DNA of 64,000 bases, taken from Icerya purchasi (Eukaryota; Arthropoda; Insecta; Hemiptera; Monophlebidae). Under the pieces are notes generated by a model. The model saw nothing but the letters and a program-made list of their open reading frames with translations. It was not told where the DNA came from and did not search any database. This document shows, in pieces, positions 12,440 through 25,251 of the stretch. A program made the translations under genes and the position numbers. The stretch lies in NCBI GenBank assembly GCA_039619475.1, contig CM077115.1, forward strand, positions 398,384,557 to 398,448,556, written 5' to 3'. Every line of letters starts with the position of its first letter. Positions within the stretch are counted from its first letter, which is position 1.

Positions 12440-15400
12440 CTAGCTCAACTAAGTAGCAACTTCGAGTACAACCGGGAGGGGCTCCGCCTGTGACAATAAA
12501 TCAATTTAAGTTCCCTGTCGCAAGATCTCTTTCCTTTCCTCCTATAAAAGCTACTCATCCTTTCAGCGGAGCTAGGAATCCTCTTCCTTCTCAATCTATT
12601 CCGCAAGATTTCAATACTTCCTCATCTAATAATAAACCCGATTCTTCCTCGAGTGAAACATTCGATACACATTTCTCTATATGTAATCGGAATAAAATTA
12701 ATTGGCCACACACTCCGATTTATTGTCCAATATTCACTCTAATCTATCCGCCCTTCTACTTAAAAAAAATATTGTTATCTCTAATCCGACTGAAATCAGC
12801 AAATACATTTTAGAAAAATAAGTAGTCTTTGATGATGATCAACGGGCCTCCGTGGAATCTACTTTTCCAATGGACTCTTTTGACGCTTAATTCCTCCATT
12901 AATGATCATTTACCCTCTTTCGCTTCTTTACAGAATATTTAAAGTTAGGAAGATCTATAACTGTGCTGACAAGTCTATTTTTTTTTCTGTTTTCTCTTTC
13001 ACATAAAGACCGCGAAATGGTTCTTTGCAAATTTAATTGCTTATTTCGCTTTTTTATATACATCAGTAAAAGACTGACTGCAAAGATTACTCTTTTAATC
13101 TCCCACTTTTTTTAGGTTACTTTTTTTCCATATTTCGGTCATCTCTTTTGCATACTCTTTAACGGGCTAGTGCATGGCAAAAGCAGCAGTTCATAACCGG
13201 AGTAGTCTCTTTATAATTCCTTTAATTAGGCTAGCTGGCAGTGAGGGCGATAGCTATCATCACTATTATTTTTTAACATAGTTTTGTCCTTGCCGAATCC
13301 CAGATTCCTCCCCCCTCTGTTCATAGATATCCTATTTAGGTTATCGATTTTTGATTAAGCGCCTGCCTGTTTATTTCCCTTCCCTTGTTTCTTCTTACTC
13401 CTCTATACTTCATAAACGTCGATTCACCTCTAATAAAACTCCAATTTTATCACTCTTATATTTCTATTCTTCTTTTTCAATTATCGCCATTCACTTATAG
13501 TCTTGAAAATTTTTTTATTTCTCTTTCAGTTTTTTCCGGGTATCCTTCATCCTAATAAATGTCTTTCTTTCTCGTTCTACTTTAAATATGTCCCTCGGCA
13601 TGTCGCCAGAATTTAATTTTTCAGTACTTCAATCTCTTTCCAGCACACATCACTATCTACATTAACGGTTCCAAAGGGCCGAATGGGGTTGATTCTGCTT
13701 TTTTTGTCTTGCCTAAATTAGATTCTGGGTCATTCTCTGTTGTACAATCATCCTTCTTTTCTTCTCTATTAAAACTCGATATCCTTATTCCTTTTAGTGC
13801 TGCTTGTATTCTTTTATTTTCCTCAGCTTCAGTTAATCCTGCCCTTGGATTATTTTTATCCTCTGTCCTTAAATGTGTAAAATATAAATTTATTTTCTCC
13901 CTCTTCCCACTGCTTGGGCTAATGTCTTCGTCGATAAACCGAATAAAAGAAGAAAAAAACACTTTTTCTACAAATCATATTTATAATAAACTTCCTCGTT
14001 TTACTTTTAATTTTACAAACTTTCTTTTTCTTTCTAATTTATTTTCGTTTTTTCCCCACTCTAACGCTCTACCTCAGAGTTTTATTCATCAGATACTACT
14101 TAGAAACGCTTTCGGATACAGCTCATCATCAGCTAAAAATTGATAAAACTACACAAACTATATGAACAGAACAAACTATAAAAACATACCGAAGTCAACG
14201 TGGAAAACAGAGTATTTATATAGTTCAAATTAACAGTTGATTATGAAAATCATACATACGATTAGGTCAAACAGGTAGAAAAATTAAATGTAGACACCAT
14301 GGAGATACTTATTAAATCATTTAATAACAATGAAATAGAAAAATCAACTTATGCCGAACATTTAATAAGAAATAAACATAAACCAAATTCATCAGAAAAA
14401 ACTGTAACAGTCTTAGCTACATATAATGAAGGAAATACTCCATGAACATAGCTGAAAACTATTATATAAACAAATATAAATTTAATATATTACAAATCCC
14501 AAAATAATAATAACCCCCTTTTCAATATAAAAATTTGAAATCTCAAATTTAAAAAAGAAAATTTATTATTCATTTAAGAATTTTAAATTTTTTTTTCAAA
14601 TTTATTTGTCTTGTTTTTTTGTATATTTTATATCGCTTTTTAACATGTCCGTTAAAATTCGTTATTTATTCTGTAGCTTTAATATTGTAAACATTTCCCC
14701 GCCTTTGATATATGTAAACAACTCCTCGCTTCTATTCTTCGAAATATTTTTATATCGCCTTCAAACTGTTAATTCGAACTGTATTATTTCTGTTTCCCTT
14801 TTTGATTTCAGTATACTTTTTCTGATCACATACTACTTTTATTAATTTACTGCTGATCATCTATGTCCGAAAATGTTTCTAAATAGTATATATCGTTTAT
14901 ACATTTAAATTCGTTTGTTATGTTCGTATTTGTTTTAAACTTCTTCCAGATTGCTTCATTTTCTTTGAGGACTCTGATATGATATTACCAGTCATTCTTT
15001 TCATATTCTAAATCCGAGACCACAATAAATTTCTACTCATTGTTGATGCTGAAAAAGTTTTCCAGACAATCTCGTCATCATTTCCTCTTCTTTCCTATAA
15101 TCCTATCATTTTTCGTATTCGCTCAGCTATCTGTAACTTTTTCCAAACTACTCGTATTCAGACTAATTTCCTTTCGATATCAGACAATGTTGATATAGTA
15201 GGAAATGAAACAGTTAACCTCTTGCCTCGTGATGCAGCTGTTAATTGATTCTCCATTGACAAATACACTGCCAATAACTTATTCCTATATCTAAGAGACA
15301 TTCCATTTTAAGTTTTGGTCGGACTCATATCCTTCCTCATTTTCTATACGGTTTTCGTTTTATCTTTATATTCAACCCTTTCTTCCATTTTGTTCTTGGC

Positions 15401-15905
15401 TTTGTAACTTTCCTTCTGTTTGCGGCGTTACATTATTTCTTTCTTATGTCGGTTGCGTTTTAATTATGGCCTCTATCCATCATCTCGTTTATGTTACTTG
15501 CTTACAAACCGCCTTATTAATCTTTTTTGCTTCTTTCCACTAGTAATCAGCAATACACTTCTCATCATCTTTTTTTAAATTTCTCATTCTGATTTTGAAA
15601 AGCTATTGTAGCAAGTTAGTGAAATTCAGAAAACACACACAAAACCAAAAAAAAAAAAAAAAAGAAAAAAAGAAGATATCTATATAAAATAATTATTTTT
15701 TTTAAACTGTTGTTAAATTTAACAAGTAATAACACCAAATATTTTTAACGCATTTTGCAAATAGTGCATTAAATTTTAAAGCAAAAATTGAAATATTTCA
15801 CCTATTTATACTGTTAACACATCTGACCTACTCGAAATTTAACTAACGGTTGTTTCTCTTCTTTTTGTTTCCTGATGTAAGTCCCTAGCTGACGTGCTCA
15901 GATAA
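12440..15905 (+). pseudogene. Decayed LINE with RNase H domain, copy a
   Basis: The RNase H part is the firm evidence. Near 13647 HITIYINGSKGPNGVDSAFF matches the opening IYTDGSK-type motif with the catalytic Asp replaced by Asn. After a disrupted middle, NPIIFRIRSAICNF and VDIVGNETVNLLPRDAA (15190-15240) match the C-terminal GNExVDxLA-type motif. The end at about 15830-15905 (AACTAACGG, GTTTCCTG, GTCCCTAGCTGACGTGCTCA) is the reverse complement of the tail at 20680-20750. The region at 12490-12813 may be a remnant of an earlier ORF. Sequence at about 14140-14600 is A-rich and unlike its flanks, possibly a further insertion. No reverse transcriptase can be read, so internal loss is likely. Confidence 0.6.
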
Positions 15906-16100
15906 GGAAAAAACAAATTTTGTAATATTTCTGAAATCATGTTTGATAAGTGCGCATGGTAATATTACTTTTACCTGCAGAGTTTATTCGCAATTGAAGA
16001 AATATTTTGAAGCAGATTTAGAGATGTTCTAACTAGCGTCTTACTTTTTTTATGGATTAAAAAAAAATGCAGCTCATCGATGTAAATATTTAGAGCTTAC
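15906..16100. other. Short AT-rich spacer
   Basis: Nothing recognised. It ends in GAGCTTAC (16093-16100), the left copy of an 8-bp target duplication belonging to the following MITE. Confidence 0.6.
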
Positions 16101-16394
16101 TAAGGGCGTCGCCAGCCGATGAGCTAGGGAGGGGCAAGATGAGTTGCCACTCGCCAGGGGGGGAGCAAGATGATAGAAAGAGGATATAAGTTATAAGAAA
16201 AATAAAATTTATAAGTTGTAAAGGCTTAATATTTTATTAAACAAGAATAAAATCTTAATTGAAACATAATTTTCCAAATTGTCCATGATTACGCGCCTAT
16301 GAATACTCATCAATGCCTGCTGCTTAAAAAACTTCAAGGCTCCCCGGGGGGGGGGGCAGCTGCTCCTCCCTTCCCCCTGCTGGCGACGCCCATG
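16101..16394. mobile_element. hAT-type MITE, family B, copy 1
   Basis: A 294-bp non-coding element. Terminal inverted repeats are (T)AAGGGCGTCGCCAGC at the left and GCTGGCGACGCCCATG at the right, bordered by long G and C runs just inside (about 16157-16163 and 16344-16355). The flanking octamer GAGCTTAC occurs at 16093-16100 and again at 16395-16402, a perfect 8-bp target duplication. Termini close to CA...TG and 8-bp duplications point to mobilisation by a hAT transposase. The same family occurs at 54586-54891 in the same orientation. Confidence 0.9.
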
Positions 16395-17734
16395 GAGCTT
16401 ACGTTATATTTTAAAACTAACCAGATATTTACCCTGCATTGCAGGCAATTGGAATAAAGCAAATTTATGTTTAATCTACGTCAATTTAGTGCTGATAATT
16501 TTAACGAAATTTTTAATAGTCTCATACAGTATTTTGAAAACTCTTTAAAATTGTAAAAGTTCAGCAATCCAATACACAAACTGGTGCCACTATTCTTTAA
16601 AAAATCTCTTAGAAACATCGAAAAATTCTTAATTGCCTCCATCTATACCGCATAATAATAATATATTCGTACAGATTTTTTTCGATATTTAAATTCCGAT
16701 CGGTAATGAAATTATTCGACACGTAATCGAATTGTGTCAACATTTCGAAACTAGTAGGCTTTTCTATAGTTGTATTCAATAGTCGTCCAAGTTGAAAAAG
16801 GAACGAAAAACAATTATAAGCATAATAAAAATTCTCAAATAGGCAGAACAAAAGCCTAAAACAAGTTATTTCGCGGTGTAAATATATAAAATACGAATTT
16901 TCTATTTTTCCTTTAAAACTTGACTAAACTCCACGTGCCGGTGTCTCTTTTATCATTCTGACAAGATGTAATGCAAGGAACATGTTTTTTGAGAGTGCAG
17001 GTTTATGTATGGTGGACGTAATGTCAGTTTTCGAATCAATCTTCTCGCTGCAACGTACCCACGAATAGACACATCTTGACGTAACGATTTCAACCTGAAT
17101 GCCCTTCATATAATAACATTTTCGTGTTAACAACGGTACAAAACCTAGAAAAATATGAAACGAAATGTCCTCGAGAATTTCTTAAACTTTTTTTATCCCT
17201 CTTCTTTTTTCTTTTTTCTATCGATGTGGCGTACAAATTTTAGTTTTTTCACTTTTACGAGTTAAGAAATTTTACTAGCCTCTTAATATTGGTCATGAAT
17301 GTCACAATTTCAATGTATAAAAATAGCGCAACTTTAAATCCCGCAGTTAATTGACAATAATTCCGTTCCTCTTTGGTTTTAAATTTACAAATTACGCCAT
17401 TCTGCATTAATATACAAATGGTAGACACGCATCTTGTAGAATTTTTTAATTACCTATTCCCCATATTCTCGCACATTAACGCACCTACCTTTCTCCAGTG
17501 ATTTTTATTAAAAAAATAAGAAAAAAAAGAGCTATTAAATTATTGCATGTTACCCGTTATGCAAAAAAAATTTGATACGAAAGAGTAGTTAACGGAAAGG
17601 AAATTCTAGTGCAACAATCTTAGCTTTAAATTTTTCTCAAAAATGAAATACATTTTACGGAAGCTATAAAATATACAAAAATGCGCCGGTTAATTCACAG
17701 AAAAATGTGCAGTTGCACTTGAATAAATTTAATA
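16395..17734. other. AT-rich DNA; possible minus-strand terminal exon
   Basis: No firm gene. At 17090-17144 (minus) an acceptor TTTTTCTAG is followed by an 18-codon frame including a stop, in the phase exon E requires; this is weak evidence for a 3' exon. The 80-codon minus frame at 16609-16851 reads protein-like (KPTSFEMLTQFDYV) but has no convincing splice sites in phase. Confidence 0.3.
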
Positions 17735-18745
17735 ATATATCTTCTTCTTCTTCGTGCGACCCAATTCGGGTATAGCTTAATCACCATTCATCGTCCGTAC
17801 CAACTGGCGGAATGAGTCCCGGTCTCTTGCAGCCTGGAATAATTGTTGTACATTTGTGACTCCAGTCCACGCCTTGATATTTTGAAGCCAAGAAATCCTT
17901 CTTCTTCCTCGTCCTCTTTTCCCTTCTATCGTCCCCATCATTATTATCTGCAGTAGATCATAAGTTGGTCCTCTCATGAAATGTCCAAGGAATTTTGTTT
18001 TCCGTTCCTTAATTATATTCATTAATACTAAATCCGTCTTCATTAATCGTAGCACCTCCGCATTCTTCATCTTTCTGGTCCATGGTATCCTCCAAATCCG
18101 GCGGTAGCACCACATTTCAAATGACGAGATGCGCTTTTCCGTATATGCTTTTAGTGTCCAGGTTTCGCAACCGTATAAGAGCACAGACCACACATAATAT
18201 CTTAATATCTTTTTCTTAATCTCCAATTTTAATCTTCTATCGCATAATACATTTTTCATCTTCACAAATACTTCTCGGGCCATTTCGATGCGCGTTCTTA
18301 TTTCTGTGTTAGGGTCATTATCTTCTGTTATCCAGCAACCTAGGTACTTGTACTTCCGCACCCGTTCAATTTCTCTACCATTTAGGACAAGCTTTTTATT
18401 TGTAATTGCTTGTCTGGAGGCTATCATAAATTTAGTTTTTTGAATGTTTATACTGAGCCCTATTTTATTACTTTCCAGGGCAACTGAATCCAGCAGCTCC
18501 TGCAGATCTTCTATGTTATCTGCCAGTAGTGCAGTATCATCTGCAAAGCGTATCACTGCAATGTTTTCTCCTCCAATTTTTATTCCCTTGTCCCGTCCTT
18601 CTAAAGCCTGTGAAAATATCATCTCCGAGTATAAGTTAAATAACACCGGTGACAGCACACAGCCTTGTCTGACTCCTCTCCGTATTGGTATTGTTCCAGT
18701 CAGTTGGTCGTCTATTTGCACTGTTGCGAGTAATAATATATAGTA
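17735..18745 (-). pseudogene. RTE-like LINE, 5'-truncated, RT and C-terminal region
   Basis: A 314-codon uninterrupted minus-strand frame (17777-18721) covers the catalytic half of a reverse transcriptase. GVRQGCVLSPVLFNLYSEMI comes first, RFADDTALLADN carries the catalytic Asp pair, then GLSINIQKTKFM, RKYKYLGCWITE, LLYGCETWTLKAY and a basic C-terminal EGKRGRGRRRISWLQNIKAW. The frame is open beyond the first Met, so the start is a 5' truncation near 18745, not a true start. The 3' end lies just past the stop: ATTGGGTCGCAC followed by (GAA)n at about 17735-17755. The intact frame suggests a younger insertion than the copy at 1-4 kb. It lacks the endonuclease, so it is not autonomous. Confidence 0.85.
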
Positions 18746-20674
18746 ACGCTAAAAATAAACAACTAATAGTTCAAGGAACCGAAAAGTAATCGATAATCCG
18801 AAAAAACATTAAAAGCGGAAGCGGGGTCCCAATAATACTGGTATGATGGTGGAAAACGGACGAAATGGTAGAAAATTAAAGTTCATCCGACAACTTAAAA
18901 GATAGACAACATAGAGCAAATGGGCTGAAGAAGAGAGGAAAGAAGCGTAAAATAGGACATTTCAAATTCCAAAAGTTAGTTTTAATTTCAATCTTTTATA
19001 AACACGTCCGAATTATAATTTGCCTTTTTTGCATATTTTTATCGAGTAAGATAATGTATAGCTCTGATCGCATCGTAATGACCGATCGTACTAAAATTTT
19101 TCTAACATTCTGGCGTTATTATGAAAGTCGCAAAGCGTAACTTCATAAATAAGATAAACTTAAATTTCCGTATTTTAGAAAAATCATCACTGGCTAAACA
19201 CGTATTGTTAAACGTAATTATAAAATAATTTTCAATATTTATCAAGATATGGGTAATATAAAATATATTAATAATCCTAATTTAATAAATCGTGTTAAAA
19301 TATATACTACATTATACTACATAAATGAATATGAAGATAATATCATTAATAATAATACATAAAGAAATAATCCATTACTTAAAATTAAATTTGAATACTT
19401 CTATATCACGCATTATTGGGGTCGTATTTGAAAGAAGGTTTTTAGGGTCTGACCCCCCCCCCCCCCCCCCCCACGAAATGTTTGCGAAATAATGACTGCT
19501 TGGATTAAATAGACTGAAATTAAAAATAAATTTACTTCTTTTCAATTTTTGATAAAAGAAAAGAAAACTGAAATTTTCATGAATTATATAGAAACGACTA
19601 TTTTTTACTTGTTTTTATTGCAGTTTGTTCAAATATACAATATGCAATAATTAACTACACGGTTTTAGTGTACTATTTATAAATAAATATATTTTATGAT
19701 AATACATATATATATATATATATATATTAATTACAACGTAATTCTTAGGCTACCCCCCATTCGAAAAAATGTCCCAATTTTATGTAACGTTTGTTATATT
19801 TTGTAGGATTTTTGTTATTGTTATTTAAAAAATGTCTTAATTTTATATAACGGAAGTTAAATGTTAGAATAGGATTTTTGTGGTTATGTTATTTTTTGTG
19901 TGTGTTGATGCCAGTAAGAATTACGTTGTAAATTTTGATCATTTTATACAAAGTATAGAAGAAAAACAGACAGAAATGAAAGCAAGAGGGGTCAAGGGGC
20001 ACAGCCCCTTGCGAGGCCAAAGTGGAAAAATATTTTTGTTCCACCCTCCAAAATTTTGGTCTAAATCATTTAATTATAATATTTACTATTATTAATTTCA
20101 ATATTTGCCTTATTATTTTAATTTATATTTTTATTATAATTATCAGTTTTATTATTATTTTTAGATATCGACTTTTCTTATTATTCTGATCTTCATCATT
20201 ATTTACATTTGAAATGCTATTGTATAACATGAATATGTGTAGTTCGTTACTATGAAATATTTTAGTGAATTGATATTTTACTTTGTTAATATATAGTATT
20301 TTTTGTTTATGTTAATATTTTAATATAAATGTACATTAATGACTACGTAATTCTTAGCCCGGGGTACACTATATTTTTTGTCCCATTATTACGTCACTTT
20401 ATATAAGATAACAAAGGTTAAATGCTGTGTTGTACAAATACTAAGGCTTTTTAAAAATATAAGACGATGAAGAATAACGTAATCAATTGAAGACAATCTT
20501 TCTAAAAGAATTTTAGAAGAAAAAAGACTGAAAGTAAAGAGGGCTTGCTCCCAACCGAGATATATATATATATACATATATGTGTATACATATATATATA
20601 TATGTGTATACATATATATATATATATATATATACATATATGTGTATACATATATATATATTTTTTAATCCCCC
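18746..20674. other. AT-rich DNA with simple repeats and a diverged direct repeat
   Basis: A run of about 22 C lies at about 19451-19472. (TA)n is at about 19707-19727, and (TA)n mixed with TATG/TATACA units at about 20562-20660. CGTAATTCTTAG with similar following sequence is present near 19737 and near 20346, suggesting a diverged duplicated unit of about 600 bp. A short hairpin with arms AAGGGGC and GCCCCTT is at 19994-20011. No gene. Confidence 0.5.
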
Positions 20675-21505
20675 TTTGAGCACGTCAGCTAAGGACCTAC
20701 ACCTAGAAACAATAAGAAAAAAAAGAGCCGTTAGTTAAATTTTGATTCGGTCAGATATGGACAATATAAAGGAACTAATGGATGAAATAATGAATGGCGA
20801 GGGAAGGACAAAATATAAGATGCACAATAAGGAGTAGGGAACTTGAATTTCAGCAGACAAGAATATAGAATACAAAGTTCGACAGAAAGGAATGCACATT
20901 TAAAAAATATGTAATTGGCGTCGCAAACCACCGCTTCGTTGAGGCGGAGAGGAAACAAGGAAATAGCGAAAATGAGAGGAAGGAAGGCAAAATGGTCAAA
21001 ACGCAAGCGAATCACGAAAAAAGACAACAGAACGGGGAAGTGAAGGAAACTCAAAAAACCAGGGATCAGAAAAAAGATTAGGTTGTGCAGATAGATAAAA
21101 GGATTGATCGTTACGAAAGGAGGAGAGATAAATATCTGACCAAAGTTTAAGATGAAATTTCGTACATAAAGAATTCAGGTTAGAGGGCGGAATTTTTTTA
21201 AGAAAGGAACAAGAAGAAGCAGCAACTCGAGTCAAGGAATCTACCGTTTCATTACCTTTAATGCTCATGTGGCTGGGAACCTACAGTAAATCAACACAGA
21301 TGGAGTAGCGAGAAGAAAGAAAACGGATAAGACAGCGTATGCAAAGAATGGTGAAATCGGAAAAATGATCAGGAAGAAAGGAGCTGATCGCTTGAAGAGC
21401 ACTCATGGAGTCTGAAATAACCAAATAATTATAATGAAGATAATGGAGCTTAGGATAGCTGTCAACTCGGCTGTAAAGATGGAACAGAAAGGAGAGAGAC
21501 GAAAT
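20675..21505 (-). pseudogene. LINE with RNase H domain, copy b (3' part)
   Basis: The minus strand reads the second half of an RNase H domain in several frames. FTAELTAIL (about 21480) holds the catalytic Glu, and YLVISDSMSALQAI (about 21430) the second Asp. VPSHMSIKGNETVDSLTRVA (about 21270-21230) is the C-terminal motif. Downstream are an R-rich region and a Cys-rich end with AVVCDANYIFFKC (about 20925-20890), as in I/Jockey/R1-type elements. The untranslated tail ends near 20675 with GGTCCTTAGCTGACGTGCTC, followed by T/A simple repeat. The upstream part is missing (5' truncation). Frameshifts make it non-functional. Confidence 0.8.
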
Positions 21506-21757
21506 GATTCATATATATATATGTATATATACAGTATTTCTACCATTATTTGAATTTTTTCTCCATTTTGGTACTGTCGTACACTATACGTTATCTTTAC
21601 TGTTTTATTTTTGTTATTAAATAAGATCGAAGTTGGCTACCGGACATTAAATCAGGGAATATTCTCAGTTATCCACTTTAGATTCCAACAAGAAAAATAG
21701 CAATAAGTAAATTGACTTTTTTAGTAAATTTGAATAATTAGGTAATAGAAAACGTAC
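21506..21757. other. Intron/downstream sequence after exon E
   Basis: AT-rich, with a short ATATATGTATATATA run near 21510-21530. Nothing else seen. Confidence 0.4.
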
Positions 21758-21856
21758 CTCGTCGTCATTGTGCGTAGATCAGAATCACTTTCACTGAACA
21801 AATTAAACAGTTCATTTAATAATTCTCCGTTGTACAACAGTATCAAATTATAGGCT
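21758..21856 (-). CDS. Exon E of unidentified minus-strand gene
   Basis: A 99-base open exon read as 1 + 32 codons + 2 bases. The acceptor is TTTTTTGCAG and the donor G|GTACGTTT. The peptide contains AYNLILLYNGELLNELFNLF followed by the acidic SESDSDLRTMTT. Its entry phase fits exon D's exit phase, which is the main reason to join them. The helix-like Leu pattern next to an acidic Ser patch could be an activation or interaction segment, but that is inference. The next exon is unknown; a candidate stop-containing one is at 17090-17144. Confidence 0.6.
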
Positions 21857-22368
21857 CTGCAAAAAATAAAAATTTAAACGAATATATTAAATTTTTATGC
21901 GCATAAAATTTCGTATCTTAAAAGGGCTAATTTTTCGATTTGTAGTAATTCTGTAAATAGTATGTGCACTATCAAAAGCCTAAAGAAACTGTAACACTGT
22001 ATGAGTATAATACGGAAAAAATTAGAATAAAGTAAATAAATAAATAAGCAAATAACAAGAAGGTTGGCACGACAATTTTTAGATAAACACTTCATTAGGA
22101 ACTACTTCACACACCAGCCTAACAGGTTAAGTAAATGTTTATTAAGCTTTAGCGTTTCTCAGGAGGTAGCCATATTCGTTCCCTATAAACGATTCCATTT
22201 AAAGAACGATAACATTTACTGACGTTTTGCTGATCGAATAAAGAGCAGGATTAAACTAGTAATTTTAAACGAATTGAAGCGATTTGAATTTAGCCTTCTA
22301 ATTTCTTTTACCCTTACAAGGCTAATGTACTTAACTTAGAATTTGATTAACACAGATAAGTATATATG

Positions 22369-22421
<53 letters not shown>

Positions 22422-22770
22422 ACACATACATTTAACTTCTGCAAAATTCAGAAAATAATGGGTACTTTAAAAATAACTAATGTTTTAACTACGAAAAATA
22501 AATATGTAATTATGATTAATATTTAAATATGTTAATTCAAAATCATCTATTGAAAAAAGCCAAAGTTTTAAAATAATCAAAAATAAATATGTATTTAGGC
22601 TAAAAAAAGGTGTAGATATATACATCCACTCACACGCGAGCATGTATATATATATATATATATAAGGTTTCTTTTAAACATCAACATATATGTCTTAGCA
22701 GACTGACAGATGCTTTGATTAAACATTTTTAAAAGTAAGAAGGTAATTTAATTTTTATTGTTGGTGTAGG
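21857..22770. other. Intron sequence with (TA)n microsatellite
   Basis: A (TA)n run lies at about 22374-22412, continuing into TATG/CATA units. A shorter one is at about 22646-22664. No gene. Confidence 0.5.
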
Positions 22771-23984
22771 TCAGTGATGTCGAACCTATGACCCGCGAGT
22801 TAGACACTGACCCACGCAGGCTTTTTAAGTAACCCACGAGCAGATTTCTATAAACTTATTTCTTATATAATAAAAGAGAGAACAGACAAGCAAAAATATT
22901 GAAAAAAACAAAGTAGGTATATAAATCTAATGTAGAATTTATAGAAAAATATTTCGAAGTAGACATTAGCCAGCTGATTTTCTATTGTCACTGCATTTGT
23001 GTATGATGTATAGGATTATAAGACGTCGTGTTTCGTTCATTTTTTATCCTGAAGCGTGTATGATACATGCCAGTTTGTTAAACTCGACGCGCATGCATGT
23101 TCGTTGCATCGTAGAACAGGGAGATGTACTAGTGCTGAACTAAATTAAAGCCTTTTCTTACACATCTAGAAGTGTTTAATAATTCAACATTATTATTACT
23201 TTTTCAACATGAAACTTTCTCATCTATTTATTTATGTATATCAGGTACGTTAATAAGAAACTTCTTCTCAAATTATTGTATTCTAAATATAATGGCTTGT
23301 AGTTGTAATCCGGTACTATGTCAGCGATTAAAAAAATAAAAACAAACGATACAAGTTCCATATCAAACGGAATGGTTTGATAAATATGATGTGATTGGAA
23401 ATAATAAAACGACGGTGTGTGTAATTTGTAACAAAAAAGTCACTTCACGCACATAAAATGTAAAAATGCATTTTGAAAAGTTGCATTCTAATCTCGGCTT
23501 TTCAACAGATAAAGAAAGAAAAACATATTTTTTACAAAAGAAAACAGAGAATCATTCACAAGCCAGTGTTTTAAAAACTTTTTTAATTCCAAAAAATAAC
23601 GTTACAACTGCTAGTTTTCAAATTGCCCACTGCATTGCTCGCAACGGGAAACCTTTTTCAGAAGGAGAGTTTATAAAGCAAGTGTTTTCAAAATGTAGTG
23701 CTACTTTGTTTTCGGCTTTTTAAAAGAAAAAATCTCGATTACGAAACATATAAATGAATTACCAATAAGTCGCAATACAATTAAAGATTGAGCAATGGAA
23801 TTAGAAAAAAAAATTTGTTCGCAACGTGATGACTTAAATTATGCAGAAATGTATTTAATTGCTTTAGATGAGAGTAACGATTTAAATGATTATGCAGAAT
23901 TAGCAGTTTTTGCTCGATATAAATCAGGCAATGTAATGAAAGAAGAGCTAATGAAACTAATAACGTTAAGAAGGAAGTGTACCG

Positions 23985-24300
23985 GAGTCCATTTCAACAG
24001 CCCCCCCCCCCACTTTAATATTTTTTATCCATATATAGTGCAATCGTTTGTGCATCGTTTGTGCAGAAATGTGCACAAAGTTCCATCGTTTGTGCACATT
24101 CCTATCCCGCGATATTAAAGAAAAATGGTGGGGGGGGGCTGTTGAAACGTTGGCCCCCCCACTTTGAAATTTCTTATCAAAATATAGTGCAATCGTTTAT
24201 GCATCGTTTGTGCAGAAATGTGCACAAACTTTCATCGTTTATGCACATCCCTATCCCCCACAATATGGAAGAAAAATAGTTGGGGAGTTGTTAAAATTTT
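23985..24300. repeat. Left minisatellite arm (2 units)
   Basis: Two units about 144 bp apart. Each carries GCAATCGTTTGTGCATCG-type sequence, then TGTGCACAAA and its inverse, bounded by C-runs and G-runs with CTGTTGAAACGTTGG between them. Directly inside the units, GTTGGGGAGTTGTTAAAATT (24280 onward) to GGCTGATGAAGTTGC (about 24325-24340) is the inner end of the arm. Confidence 0.9.
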
Positions 24301-24345
24301 ATCTAACAAAATTAATAAAAAGTGGCTGATGAAGTTGCTGGGGTA

Positions 24346-25251
24346 TTAGTTCATTACAAAGTAATCGTTTAATACAAAAATCGAAACAAATATCATTTAT
24401 AAAGCTGTTGATTATTTACATTTTTATTTATTAGGAAATTAATAGTCTACTTTTTAATGTCTAAAATTAACGTTTAAAATTTATAAGTTGTAGTTTATTA
24501 ATTTATAGTTTTGTAATACACCTTGAATATGGGGCTGTGTTCTCGAAACATGTCGATGATTAATTTTTTATTTATATTTTCCGATAAAGTTTAATTGTAT
24601 GTTTGTTCAAAATAATATTTTCTTTCAATTTATCATAATTTTAGCATCCTTCATTCAATTACATCAACCATTAAAAAAAATAAATACTGAGAATCACAAG
24701 TTCTTCCATTAAAAAAATTTGTCTAAATTTGTTTATTTTTCAAAAAATAACAGGTATATTAAAATATATAATAAACCTTTTTATAAAATCAGACAAAGAA
24801 AAAATATGATACAGGAGGCAGAAAAATAAGTATTAGTGTGTGTAAAACATTTACATTTAGTCACTGCAACAGTTATTTATTTTTATACAGATATAAGAAG
24901 TATAAAATGTTTCAATTAAAGAAATATTACAAAAAGTTAAATTAAAAGAATAAAAATAGTACACAACCAAATGTAATTGTGACACTGATTATTTAAAAAG
25001 CTTAATAAAATATATAATTCAACAATATTATATCAAGAAATAGTTATTAAAAGTAATATTGCATATAAAATGAAAACATATAAAGAAAACGTATAAAATA
25101 AATCAAAATAATCAACACTGGTGAAATTGCTCATCATTGTAATAAAAGAGAAAACAAAAAAAATAGAAAATCCGAAGTATAACAAAAATTTGTATGTGCG
25201 ATATAAAAATTTACTAATCGTATAAAATTATTTTTGAAAGTGTTGTGTGCA
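24346..25251. other. AT-rich interior of the Mutator-like element
   Basis: About 900 bp of very AT-rich sequence with no long frame. No transposase motif was seen. Confidence 0.5.

Noticed and set aside
19451..19472. Poly(C) tract as a biological signal
   Set aside because: A simple homopolymer with no conserved context; it may also be a sequencing or assembly length artefact.
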